Counted from the stretch's first letter, positions 1 through 7,353 are shown. The stretch is DNA of 9,935 nucleotides from Ignavibacteria bacterium (GCA_027347545.1 DAIEQT010000215.1:1-9935), one strand, 5' to 3'. Notes: generated from the letters alone by a model not told the origin. A program made the numbers and translations.

Positions 1-560
1 GGAGTTTTAAGATGATCGGCATCCGAACCAAATCCATTTTTGTAACCCTCTTGAAAAACTGCCCACACTGCCGCGTCCATAACTTCATCGGCAGTTCTTT
101 GTGTTCTCGTAAGTTCGCGGATTGATTGCTGGGCAAGAATCGGTTTGAAATTGCCGATTGTTAGGGAGCGAATATGTCCGCCGTTTGCTAAACCAAGTCT
201 ATCGCCAAAACCGAAAGAATCATCAACACCAAGAACTTGCGGAACAGTAAAACTGAAAAGCTTTTGCAATGCAATCCTATTTTTGTTCGAAAGCGCGCAC
301 TTCTTTAAGAAAGCGCCATTTGTCTTAGCAACTGATTGACCTTCAAAATTTGCAAGCGTTGCATCGCCGGAATTTGCAGTTAGCAAGAACAAAAATTTGT
401 CTATTCTTTCTTTACCGATAAAGAATGTAACATCGTTTAACTGATTAATCGAATTGGGATATACTTGAATTGAATAACCATCATTTATCTTTAGTTCAAA
501 AAGTTCATTTGTAACAGATTTTGATTTCGAAAACTTCTCTAGCAATTTTTGTGAATCCAT
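1..560 (-). CDS. uxaE: Tagaturonate epimerase UxaE, N-terminal part (cut by left window edge)
   Basis: The first 186 codons can be read without a stop from ATG at 560 to the window edge; the rest lies outside. UxaE converts D-tagaturonate to D-fructuronate in the cytoplasm, joining galacturonate breakdown to the glucuronate branch. Identification rests on motifs I recognise from that family: GFGDRLGLANGGHIR at about residues 116-130, then a PILAQQSIRELTRTQRT stretch around 138-154, and GSDADHLKT at the end of the visible part. The start is supported by AAGGG six nt upstream. The gene begins 13 nt after the uxaC stop, so the two are almost certainly co-transcribed, and uxaC makes the substrate. 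Family members are roughly 480-500 residues, so about 60% is missing from view. The reaction is inferred from family and neighbour, and the C-terminal half cannot be checked here. Confidence 0.82.
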   Translation of the reverse strand, partial: MDSQKLLEKFSKSKSVTNELFELKINDGYSIQVYPNSINQLNDVTFFIGKERIDKFLFLLTANSGDATLANFEGQSVAKTNGAFLKKCALSNKNRIALQKLFSFTVPQVLGVDDSFGFGDRLGLANGGHIRSLTIGNFKPILAQQSIRELTRTQRTADEVMDAAVWAVFQEGYKNGFGSDADHLKT

Positions 561-573
561 TTTTTCCCTTCTA

Positions 574-1986
574 TTAAAGTTTGTAGGCTTCTTTAGCCAA
601 ATTATAAGTAAGGTCTTTTGCAATGATCAGAGCTTCATCCATCGAAATCATGTGGCGAGCAACTAAACTTGCCAAATAATTTGAATCAACTCTCCGAGCT
701 ACATCATGTCTTGCTGGAATAGAAACAAAAGCGCGAGTATCATCAATAAAACCAACTGTATTATAGAATCCGGCAGTTTCAGTTACTTGCTGTCTAAATC
801 TTGTCATCCCTTCAATGCTGTCGTGGAACCACCAAGGCGGTCCCAGTTTCATTGCCGGATAGTGACCGGCAAGAGGCGCTAACTCGCGCGAGTAATTTGT
901 TTCATCCATTGTGAAAACAATTACTGTAAAGTGAGAATCGTTTCCATATTTATTGAGCAGTTCTTGCATGTTCTTTGTGTACTCACAAGTTGTCGGAATG
1001 TCAGCGCCTTTATCAGCGCCAAATTTTGTGAACACATCTTTGTTATGATTTCTGTAAGCGCCAGCATGAATCTGCATTACCAATCCATCTTCAACACTCA
1101 TACGAGCCATTTGCATTAGCATGTGAGCTGTAAATGCATCTGCATCAGCTTGAGTGCTTGTTCCGCTTAATCCTTTTTGAAATAGTTTTTCAGCTTCTTC
1201 ATCGCCAAGATCGTGCGCATAAGCAGAAACAACTCCGTGATCTGTTGAAGTAGCACCCATTTCCTTAAAAAACTTTCTTCTCTCTTCCAGAGCCTGTATT
1301 AATTTTTTGTATGAAGTGATTTTATAACCAACAATTTGCTCTAACTTTTCTACGTTACTTTTCCAAGTCTGGTTTGATAGGTCAGTAATACCATCCGGAC
1401 GGAAAGCCGGAACAACTTTTCCGTTCCAGCCACTCTCTTTTATTTTTTTATGGGGATCGAGAGTATCAAAAGGCGCATCTGTTGTAGATAGAACTTCTAT
1501 TCTGAATTTTTCAAACAAAGTTCTAGGGAGAAAATCCGGCGAACTAATTTTCTCATTCAGTTCTTCATAGATTTTGAGAGCGTTCTCACCATTTAATTTT
1601 TCTTTAATGCCGAAAACAATATTGAATTCGTAATCGAGCCAAACGCCGCTTGGTGTTCCGTTGAACAAATAATATTTCTCTGCAAAGAGTTTCCAAATTT
1701 TCTTTGGATCAGTTTCAACCGGAGTATTGTTAACACTTGGAATACCAAGAGCTTCAAGAGAAATTCCTTTTGAATAAAGCATGCGGAATACATAGTGATC
1801 CGGAATTAGAAAAAGCTGCGTTGGGTTTGGGAACGGTTTGTTGTCAACAAAAATCTGCGGGTCAACATGTCCGTGAGGAGAAATTATAGGCAAGTCTTTA
1901 ACCGTTTGGTAAATATCGCGCGCCACATTTCTTATAAGCGGATTTGGATCAAAAAATCTATCTTCGTGTAAATTATAGAGAGCCAT
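574..1986 (-). CDS. uxaC: Uronate isomerase (glucuronate/galacturonate isomerase)
   Basis: A 470-residue cytoplasmic enzyme of the amidohydrolase superfamily, EC 5.3.1.12. It isomerises D-glucuronate to D-fructuronate and D-galacturonate to D-tagaturonate, the first step of hexuronate catabolism. The length is normal for the family. Visible family landmarks are the metal-binding SPHGHVDP segment (residues 36-43, His38 and His40), STTDAP (167-172), KVVPAFRPD (190-198), MQIHAGAYRNHN (304-315), GPPWWFHDS (382-390) and GFIDDTRAFVSIPARHD (412-428). ATG at 1986 is preceded by GAGG six nt upstream. The gene sits 12 nt after the DUF4861 gene and 13 nt before uxaE, with the hexuronate transporter further upstream, so the context agrees fully with the assignment. 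No truncation or missing landmark was seen. Confidence 0.96.
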   Translation of the reverse strand: MALYNLHEDRFFDPNPLIRNVARDIYQTVKDLPIISPHGHVDPQIFVDNKPFPNPTQLFLIPDHYVFRMLYSKGISLEALGIPSVNNTPVETDPKKIWKLFAEKYYLFNGTPSGVWLDYEFNIVFGIKEKLNGENALKIYEELNEKISSPDFLPRTLFEKFRIEVLSTTDAPFDTLDPHKKIKESGWNGKVVPAFRPDGITDLSNQTWKSNVEKLEQIVGYKITSYKKLIQALEERRKFFKEMGATSTDHGVVSAYAHDLGDEEAEKLFQKGLSGTSTQADADAFTAHMLMQMARMSVEDGLVMQIHAGAYRNHNKDVFTKFGADKGADIPTTCEYTKNMQELLNKYGNDSHFTVIVFTMDETNYSRELAPLAGHYPAMKLGPPWWFHDSIEGMTRFRQQVTETAGFYNTVGFIDDTRAFVSIPARHDVARRVDSNYLASLVARHMISMDEALIIAKDLTYNLAKEAYKL

Positions 1987-1998
1987 TACAACCTCAAA

Positions 1999-3246
1999 TC
2001 AATATTCTATAGTTATTGGATTGTTAAGTTCTTCAACAACAGATGCTAAGTATTTGACAAACTCTTCTTGTGTTTTAATTCCGCCAGGTTCTTGTTCCCA
2101 AGCAGCGCAGAAATAGTATTCCAGCTTTCCTTTGGCGGGCTTAAGTTTTACAATTTGGCTAACTGCATCTTCGGTTAGTTCAATTAAATCATTCTTCTTA
2201 AAGAGAATTGCTATTCCAAGATTATCACCGGAAAGAGATTGCTTACCATACAAAGCCAGGTAGCCCCAACCATCTCCCGGATTAAGCTTAGTGAGATTTG
2301 TTCCGGCGTATTTTGCCAATCCGGTTACTAAGTTTTCCGGTTCACCTTCAATTTTAACAGAGTGTTTAGTTAAGCGGCTTCCGGCTGTAATTGTAAACCT
2401 CGATTCGACATTATATTTCTTCCCGCCGACAAGCCAGCCAAAATAGTTTGTAGCAATTTCAGATTTGATGCAGCCAATTTTTGAAACTCTGCAAAGAATG
2501 CTGTCTGTTTTGGAAATCATATTTACCTTTCCATCAGCAAAAATTCCGAGCGAGCCAATTCCTAGTGAGGTTCCAACTTTGAAAATATCCATTCCCCAAT
2601 CTTGCATATTATGATAGGAATCATTGTTAGCCACTGTATCGGTAACGCCAACATTTTTCAGAACTAATCCATTAATCCTTTTTCCAAAAATATCAGTCGC
2701 GTTACGCCAGTCTAAATAAAATCTGTAGCCAACTTTATCGCTTTCCCAGCCGGGACCTTCATACTTAAACAACGCATCATGATCTCTGTGAATTGCCGGG
2801 ACTTTGAGCTTATTAACGTTGGTAAATTTCGTTCCTCGAAATTTTTTACCATCATGCTGAAGATTTTTCTTCATTGCAATTTCAGCATAGGTTCTGTTTG
2901 TGAATTCTTTTGCCGGCTTTTGACCAATTACAAACTTGAGCTCTTTGGTTTCGCATGGCTTTATATTCAGCAAAACCAAAATCAAATCTCCGCTGGTTTT
3001 ATGTTTTTCTATCTGAAACGGAACTTCAACAGCTCCATCAAGGATAGAAAATTCATCCAGCTTAAAATCTGAGTGAGCAGCTGCTATTTCTTTTGAGGAA
3101 ATACTTACTACAGCATCAATTCTTTCTTTCGCAATAGTGTTTTTTACCTTTAAGGTAAATGACTTTTCCTGTGCTTGAAATGCACTGGAAAGAACGAGTA
3201 TTAGAACTAAAAAGAGTTTTAATATTTTCATTGATTTCATTTCCAT
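1999..3246 (-). CDS. Secreted DUF4861 family protein in the uronate operon
   Basis: A 415-residue protein of unknown biochemical function. The N-terminus is a typical signal peptide: Lys-rich start, a hydrophobic run LFLVLILVLSSAF (residues 11-23), and probable cleavage after Ala25 (FQA-QEK). No lipobox cysteine is seen, so a periplasmic or secreted location is likely. The mature part carries what I recognise as the DUF4861 core: DKVGYRFYLDWRNATDIFGK (170-189), YHNMQDWGMDIFKVGTSLGIG (211-231), YFGWLVGGKKYNVESRFTI (268-286) and a C-terminal YYFCAAWEQEPGG (377-389). Such proteins are often found beside pectin or uronate degradation genes. Here it lies between the transporter and uxaC, which suggests a role in handling uronate-containing sugars outside the cytoplasm; that is inference. 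The start is uncertain: Met1, Met3 and Met6 are all in frame, none has a good Shine-Dalgarno, and Met6 would give the most conventional signal peptide. Confidence 0.8.
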   Translation of the reverse strand: MEMKSMKILKLFLVLILVLSSAFQAQEKSFTLKVKNTIAKERIDAVVSISSKEIAAAHSDFKLDEFSILDGAVEVPFQIEKHKTSGDLILVLLNIKPCETKELKFVIGQKPAKEFTNRTYAEIAMKKNLQHDGKKFRGTKFTNVNKLKVPAIHRDHDALFKYEGPGWESDKVGYRFYLDWRNATDIFGKRINGLVLKNVGVTDTVANNDSYHNMQDWGMDIFKVGTSLGIGSLGIFADGKVNMISKTDSILCRVSKIGCIKSEIATNYFGWLVGGKKYNVESRFTITAGSRLTKHSVKIEGEPENLVTGLAKYAGTNLTKLNPGDGWGYLALYGKQSLSGDNLGIAILFKKNDLIELTEDAVSQIVKLKPAKGKLEYYFCAAWEQEPGGIKTQEEFVKYLASVVEELNNPITIEY

Positions 3247-3257
3247 GTTTAATAATT

Positions 3258-3293
3258 CAGGTGGAACAATAATTTTGGTACAATTGCCACCTG
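3258..3293 (-). other. Stem-loop in the leader of the DUF4861 gene
   Basis: A perfect 7-bp inverted repeat, CAGGTGG at 3258-3264 and CCACCTG at 3287-3293. It extends by four more pairs (CAAT/ATTG) across a 2-nt bulge, leaving a 12-nt loop. In the minus-strand transcript it sits 11 nt before the DUF4861 start at 3246. No U-run follows it, so it does not look like an intrinsic terminator. It may influence translation or mark an mRNA processing point between the transporter and DUF4861 parts of the message. The structure is seen directly; the function is a guess. Confidence 0.45.
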
Positions 3294-3296
3294 CTC

Positions 3297-3318
3297 TTTT
3301 ATAGGAGGCACTATAAAA
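3297..3318 (-). other. Second stem-loop just after the transporter stop codon
   Basis: TTTTATAG at 3297-3304 is complementary to CTATAAAA at 3311-3318, an 8-bp AT-rich stem with a 6-nt loop. It begins 9 nt after the transporter stop codon in the minus-strand transcript, and only 3 nt separate it from the neighbouring stem-loop. The weak A-T stem would be marginally stable on its own. The loop reads TGCCTC on the transcript strand. Together the two hairpins fill most of the 81-nt gap. Possible roles are protection of the upstream message end or attenuation; none can be chosen from sequence alone. Confidence 0.35.
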
Positions 3319-3327
3319 AGAAATTTC

Positions 3328-4587
3328 CTAAACGATCTTTACTTCTTCTAAAGTTGGTATCATAAAATTGTAAATAACAAAAGAAATTAGATACATGCTT
3401 CCGGCAATTATAAATAGTATAAGATAGCTTCCGGTAAGTTGTAAAATGAATCCTGCTGCTGTTGCAATTAGCATTCCGCCTATAGCACCAGCCATTCCGC
3501 CAAAGCCAACTACCGAGCCAATAGCTTTTCTTGGAAAGACATCGGATGCGGTTGTAAATAAATTAGCTGACCAACCTTGATGTGCGGCAGTTGCAAGGCT
3601 AAGTAAGGCAACGGCAACCCAGAGATTATCTGTCTGAGAAACAAGAACAATTGGAGTAACTAGAATTGCGCAAATAAGCATGGCTGCCTTTCTTCCTTTG
3701 TTGATTCCCCAACCTCTTTTTATAAAGAAAGATGAAAGCCATCCACCACCAACGCTTCCAACATCTGCCATTACGTATATAATAATTAACGGAAGGCCAA
3801 TTTTATCAAGTGTTATGTTGTAGTTTTTATACAAGAATTTTGGAATCCAGTAAAGGTAAAACCACCAAACCGGATCTGTTAAAAATTTTGCTAGCGCAAA
3901 AGCCCAAACTTGTTTGTGTTTCATTAACGATAGCCACGGAATTGCTTCCTGGGGATCAGGCGGATCGGACTGAATGTATTCTAGTTCTTCTTTAGATAAC
4001 CTTTTTTGTTTTTCCGGTTTCTCATAGTAGATATTCCAAAAGATCAGCCAAACTGATCCAATTAAGCCTGTGATAATAAATGCTTCCTGCCAGCCCCATG
4101 TTAATGCAATCCAGGGAACAGCCAATGGAGCAACAATAGCACCTACGTTAGAGCCTGCATTAAAAATACCGGTGGCAAACGCTCTTTCCTTTTTGGGGAA
4201 CCACTCTGCAACTGTTTTTACAGCCGCCGGAAAGTTGCCCGCTTCAAAAAGACCTAGAAAAAATCTTGCGATAGAAAAACCCATTACAGTTGATGCAAAT
4301 GCGTGCCCGGCTGCAGCAAGGCTCCATCCGGTTAAAGACGCGGCATAACCTTTCTTTGTACCAATTCTATCTATTAATCTACCAACGAGTAATAATCCTA
4401 AGGCATAAGCCGCTTGGAAAGCTAGGACAATTGAAGCGTACTCCATTTCGTTCCAACCAATTTCTTTTTCCAAAGTAGGCGCAAGGATTCCAATAATTTG
4501 GCGGTCCATATAATTGATCGTCGTAGCAAAAAAAAGTAAGGCTATAATCGTCCATCTGTATTTACCAACACGAACCTTATTTTCCAT
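3328..4587 (-). CDS. ExuT-like hexuronate transporter (MFS, anion:cation symporter family)
   Basis: A 419-residue inner-membrane permease with the twelve-helix layout of the major facilitator superfamily. It most resembles the anion:cation symporter branch that includes ExuT and the galactarate/glucarate carriers. Signs are NYMDRQIIGILAP (residues 25-37) in the first helix region, the MFS motif A GRLIDRIGTKKG (69-80) between helices 2 and 3, LGLFEAGNFPAAVKTVAEWFP (111-131), a polar central loop around 186-222, and AAHQGWSANLF plus GSVVGFGGMAGAIGG (334-371) in the second half. It probably imports galacturonate or glucuronate with protons. That substrate is inferred from the uxaC and uxaE genes downstream, since the sequence alone does not separate hexuronates from related sugar acids. 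ATG at 4587 is preceded by GGAG at five nt. It is the first gene of the operon, so control of the promoter just upstream governs the whole pathway. Confidence 0.88.
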   Translation of the reverse strand: MENKVRVGKYRWTIIALLFFATTINYMDRQIIGILAPTLEKEIGWNEMEYASIVLAFQAAYALGLLLVGRLIDRIGTKKGYAASLTGWSLAAAGHAFASTVMGFSIARFFLGLFEAGNFPAAVKTVAEWFPKKERAFATGIFNAGSNVGAIVAPLAVPWIALTWGWQEAFIITGLIGSVWLIFWNIYYEKPEKQKRLSKEELEYIQSDPPDPQEAIPWLSLMKHKQVWAFALAKFLTDPVWWFYLYWIPKFLYKNYNITLDKIGLPLIIIYVMADVGSVGGGWLSSFFIKRGWGINKGRKAAMLICAILVTPIVLVSQTDNLWVAVALLSLATAAHQGWSANLFTTASDVFPRKAIGSVVGFGGMAGAIGGMLIATAAGFILQLTGSYLILFIIAGSMYLISFVIYNFMIPTLEEVKIV

Positions 4588-4635
4588 TTTTACTCCATTG
4601 ATAGATTGGTGTATAAAGCTTGTTTTTAGTTTATT

Positions 4636-4645
4636 TAATCGTTTA
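4636..4645. promoter_or_regulatory. Possible LacI-family operator upstream of the uronate operon
   Basis: TAATCGTTTA (TAAACGATTA on the other strand) is a pseudo-palindrome centred on CG with four of five pairs symmetric, the layout common in LacI-family operators. It lies about 50 nt upstream of the transporter start, inside the 206-bp divergent region. Hexuronate operons are commonly repressed by pathway-specific regulators, so the position makes sense. No regulator gene is in the window, and a ten-base match in AT-rich DNA can occur by chance. The remainder of 4588-4793 shows ribosome binding sites for both flanking genes but no promoter I can call confidently. Confidence 0.25.
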
Positions 4646-4793
4646 CTTTATCGCTGAAATAAAAATCTTAAAAATTTACTACTAAGTCAACTACTTCCGA
4701 AAATAAATCTTTGCTCTTACTATGCGTCAGAAAACCTAAAAGTAAAAATTTCTTAAAATTAAGCCAGTTTGCTATTTTAGGAATGGAGACCAA

Positions 4794-6086
4794 ATGACTT
4801 CTGCTAAAAAAATATTCCTTTACCTTTCTGTCTTACTTATTCTTGGGCATCTGCCATTACTTTTAGATTTGGGAAACCCAATAACGATATACAGTATAGT
4901 CTGGATTGGACTATCCGTTATTTATCTATTGCATTTCTTTATCTTAAAAGAAGGAGAGATTAAACAAGATTTAATATATAGGCTGATAGCCGCAACAGTT
5001 GTAATTCGTATTATTTTCCTATTTAGCCAGCCCGTTGGTTCCGATGATGTTTACAGATATATGTGGGATGGGAAAACACAAGACGCTGGAATAAACCCCT
5101 ACTTGTACAAGCCCGTTGATGAAAAACTAAATTTTCTTCACTCCGATATTCTCCCATTGAAAATGAATTTTCGTGAAATGAAAACTATCTACTTCCCACT
5201 TAGCCAATGGCTCTTTTATGTTGGATATAAACTAAGCGGCGAATCGGTTTGGGCTTATAAGCTACTGCTACTTCTTTCAGAGATTTTAACTCTATTCCTT
5301 TTATTTAAGATTCTTGGAAAACTAAATGTTGATAAAAAATATCTACTAATATATGCGCTGGCGCCACTTCCGATAATTCAATTTGCCCTAGACGCACACT
5401 TAGATGGTTTTGGACTGCCGCTTCTGCTAGCATTTATATATTTCTATTTGAATGACAAAAAAATTCTTTCCGCGATATTTCTCGGCTTGTCATTCTCCAT
5501 CAAGCCGGTTGGCATTTTGATTTTGCCGATTTTGTTCCTTCGTGAAAAGAAAATCACTGAAAAGTTGTTAATGGTAACAGTTCCGTTTATTGCCTTCGGG
5601 ATTCAATTCCTGCCCTATATTTTCACTTCAAATCCCTTTGAAGCGTTTATTATTTACACACGAAATTGGTTTTACAATGGCTTGGTTTTTAATCTGCTCA
5701 ACTCCATCATCCACAATAACCAAACGACAAGATTGTGGTGCAGTTTATTGCTAATAATTTCGCTTGTCCCGGTTTATTTTAGCAAAAAGATTTTTATAGA
5801 TAAGATTTACTTTGCCGTAATGCTGCTGATGATATTCTCGCCAGTAGTTCATCCTTGGTATATTTCTTGGGTCTTAATTTTGGTTGTAGTTACCAGAAAA
5901 TGGAGCGGTATATATTTTGTCGCAGCAGTAAGCTTGACTTCACTTACAGTTTTGAATTACCAACTGAATGGTGTTTGGAAAGATTATCTACTCGTACAAA
6001 TTGTGGAATATGTACCGGTAATTGCTTTGCTCATTTACGAGTTTGCGAAATCAGAAAAAGAGAAACTGCTTTCAACAGTTAATTGA
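4794..6086 (+). CDS. GT-C membrane glycosyltransferase, GT87/DUF2029-like (probable polyprenol-phosphate-sugar dependent)
   Basis: A 430-residue, strongly hydrophobic protein with about ten membrane segments, the only plus-strand gene here. It has the GT-C hallmark in its first large extracytoplasmic loop: GSDDVYRYMWDGKTQDAGINPY (residues 82-103), with Asp84/Asp85 as candidate catalytic acidic residues, followed by TIYFPLSQ (131-138). This pattern is shared by polyprenol-phosphomannose-dependent mannosyltransferases of the GT87/DUF2029 group. These transfer a sugar from a lipid carrier to a glycan or lipid on the outer face of the cytoplasmic membrane. Donor and acceptor cannot be told from sequence. 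Start ATG 4794 has GGAG five nt upstream. It is transcribed away from the uronate operon and converges on the galactokinase-family gene with an 8-bp overlap, so it appears to be a single-gene transcript with no obvious functional partner in the window. Confidence 0.75.
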   Translation: MTSAKKIFLYLSVLLILGHLPLLLDLGNPITIYSIVWIGLSVIYLLHFFILKEGEIKQDLIYRLIAATVVIRIIFLFSQPVGSDDVYRYMWDGKTQDAGINPYLYKPVDEKLNFLHSDILPLKMNFREMKTIYFPLSQWLFYVGYKLSGESVWAYKLLLLLSEILTLFLLFKILGKLNVDKKYLLIYALAPLPIIQFALDAHLDGFGLPLLLAFIYFYLNDKKILSAIFLGLSFSIKPVGILILPILFLREKKITEKLLMVTVPFIAFGIQFLPYIFTSNPFEAFIIYTRNWFYNGLVFNLLNSIIHNNQTTRLWCSLLLIISLVPVYFSKKIFIDKIYFAVMLLMIFSPVVHPWYISWVLILVVVTRKWSGIYFVAAVSLTSLTVLNYQLNGVWKDYLLVQIVEYVPVIALLIYEFAKSEKEKLLSTVN

Positions 6087-7353
6087 GCTCGTCTAAACAA
6101 ATCACACCGTGATTCCTAATGTTTAACATCTTGATTGCATCTTTAACAAATGAGGATGCAATTGAGGCAACAAAGTTTTCCATTTTATGTTTAGGAATGA
6201 ATACTTGAATAGTTCCGGCGAATCCACCACCGTGAACACGGCTAGCACCGCCATATTTTTGCACATGCATTTCAACCAATGCCAGCGCAACAGATACGCT
6301 CTGCTCATGTACATTCTTTGTACTGTAAATGTTTTGAAGCCATCTAAAAGAAGAATTCCCGGACTCATTTACGAGTTGAAGAAATTCTGTAAAATTATTT
6401 TTCTTTAGTGCGTATACTTGGTTTACAACTCTTTCATTCTCGAAAACAAAATGATAAGCACGAAGAAAAGCTCGGTCGCCAAGTTTCTTTCTAATCTTCG
6501 TTACATTCTTAAGTAATTCTTCGGAACTAACTTCCCTGCAAACATTTTTTCCAAGAAATTTAGCTACGCTTTTCATCTCTGTTGGAACAGATGCGTAGTC
6601 ATCAGTTAAGTCTTCATGTGAACCGCCGGTATCAATTATTAATAAACCATAACCGGATTTGCTAAAATCCACCTTTAACTTTTCATGTTTTGGCTTAGCC
6701 GGATTTTCAAAATCAATTGTTATTATTCCGCCTGTTGCACAAGCCATCTGATACATCAATCCGCATGGTTTACCAAAAAATTTATTCTCCGCAAACTGCC
6801 CAATGATAGCTATTGTCTCCGCATCAACATTGTTTTGGTTGTAAAGGTACCCGAAAATTTTTCCTATCAATACCTCAACCGAGGCAGAAGAACTTAATCC
6901 GCTGCCAACTAAAACGTTGCTTGTTATGTAAGCGTTAAAGCCTCCAAATGACAATCCGCGTTCATCAAATCCTTTTGCAATGCCACGAATCAAAGAACTC
7001 GTTGTTCCTACTTCGCTTTGAACTACAGATAAATCATTCAAATCAACAACAAACGGTTCTTTGAAAGCATCCGAAAACAAACTCACTTTCATATTGTCTG
7101 TTTTTGATACCGCACAAATGGCATCAAGATTAATACTGGCAGCTATCACTCTGCCGTGATTATGATCTGTATGATTTCCGCCAATTTCTGTTCTTCCAGG
7201 CGAGCTAAAAAATAATTCCGGGGAACTCAGAAAAGTTTTGTTGAATAGCGATACAAGTTTTTCATATCGTTTCTTTTGAAATTCAACCTCATTCTTTCCA
7301 TAAAGCTTTGCCAAAATAGAAGCGTTAAAAGTACCGGAATCATTTAGTTTCAT
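6079..7353 (-). CDS. Galactokinase-family GHMP sugar kinase with substituted catalytic residue
   Basis: A 424-residue cytoplasmic kinase of the GHMP superfamily; galactokinases are usually 380-430 residues. All three landmarks are present: the sugar-binding signature SPGRTEIGGNHTDHNHGR (residues 51-68), the ATP-binding loop GSGLSSSAS (150-158), and the C-terminal glycine motif HGGGFAGT (374-381). It belongs to a variant branch, also marked by DTGGSHEDLTDDYASVP (241-257), rather than the classic GRVNLIGEHTDY type. Two active-site departures are seen. In CGLMYQ (197-202), Tyr201 occupies the place of the Asp in the classic CGIMDQ, the general base in characterised galactokinases. Asn60 replaces the Glu of GEHTDY that contacts the sugar C6 hydroxyl. 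The conserved Arg (Arg54) is kept. Activity and substrate are therefore uncertain. The start lacks a clear ribosome binding site. No galT or galE lies nearby. The 3' end overlaps the convergent glycosyltransferase gene by 8 bp. Confidence 0.85.
   Translation of the reverse strand: MKLNDSGTFNASILAKLYGKNEVEFQKKRYEKLVSLFNKTFLSSPELFFSSPGRTEIGGNHTDHNHGRVIAASINLDAICAVSKTDNMKVSLFSDAFKEPFVVDLNDLSVVQSEVGTTSSLIRGIAKGFDERGLSFGGFNAYITSNVLVGSGLSSSASVEVLIGKIFGYLYNQNNVDAETIAIIGQFAENKFFGKPCGLMYQMACATGGIITIDFENPAKPKHEKLKVDFSKSGYGLLIIDTGGSHEDLTDDYASVPTEMKSVAKFLGKNVCREVSSEELLKNVTKIRKKLGDRAFLRAYHFVFENERVVNQVYALKKNNFTEFLQLVNESGNSSFRWLQNIYSTKNVHEQSVSVALALVEMHVQKYGGASRVHGGGFAGTIQVFIPKHKMENFVASIASSFVKDAIKMLNIRNHGVICLDELN

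Noticed and set aside
2779..3072. A 97-codon plus-strand open frame inside the DUF4861 gene.
   Set aside because: It is antisense to a well-supported gene, has no recognisable domain and no convincing ribosome binding site.
4665..4690. A TTGACT / TAAGAT pair on the minus strand resembling a sigma-70 promoter for the transporter operon.
   Set aside because: The spacing is 14 nt, too short for a standard promoter, and the AT-rich context makes such matches common.
5855..6082. A 75-codon frame in the second reading frame inside the glycosyltransferase gene.
   Set aside because: It lies wholly within the coding region of a continuous membrane protein, is rich in Cys and Arg without a family pattern, and looks like a frame shadow.
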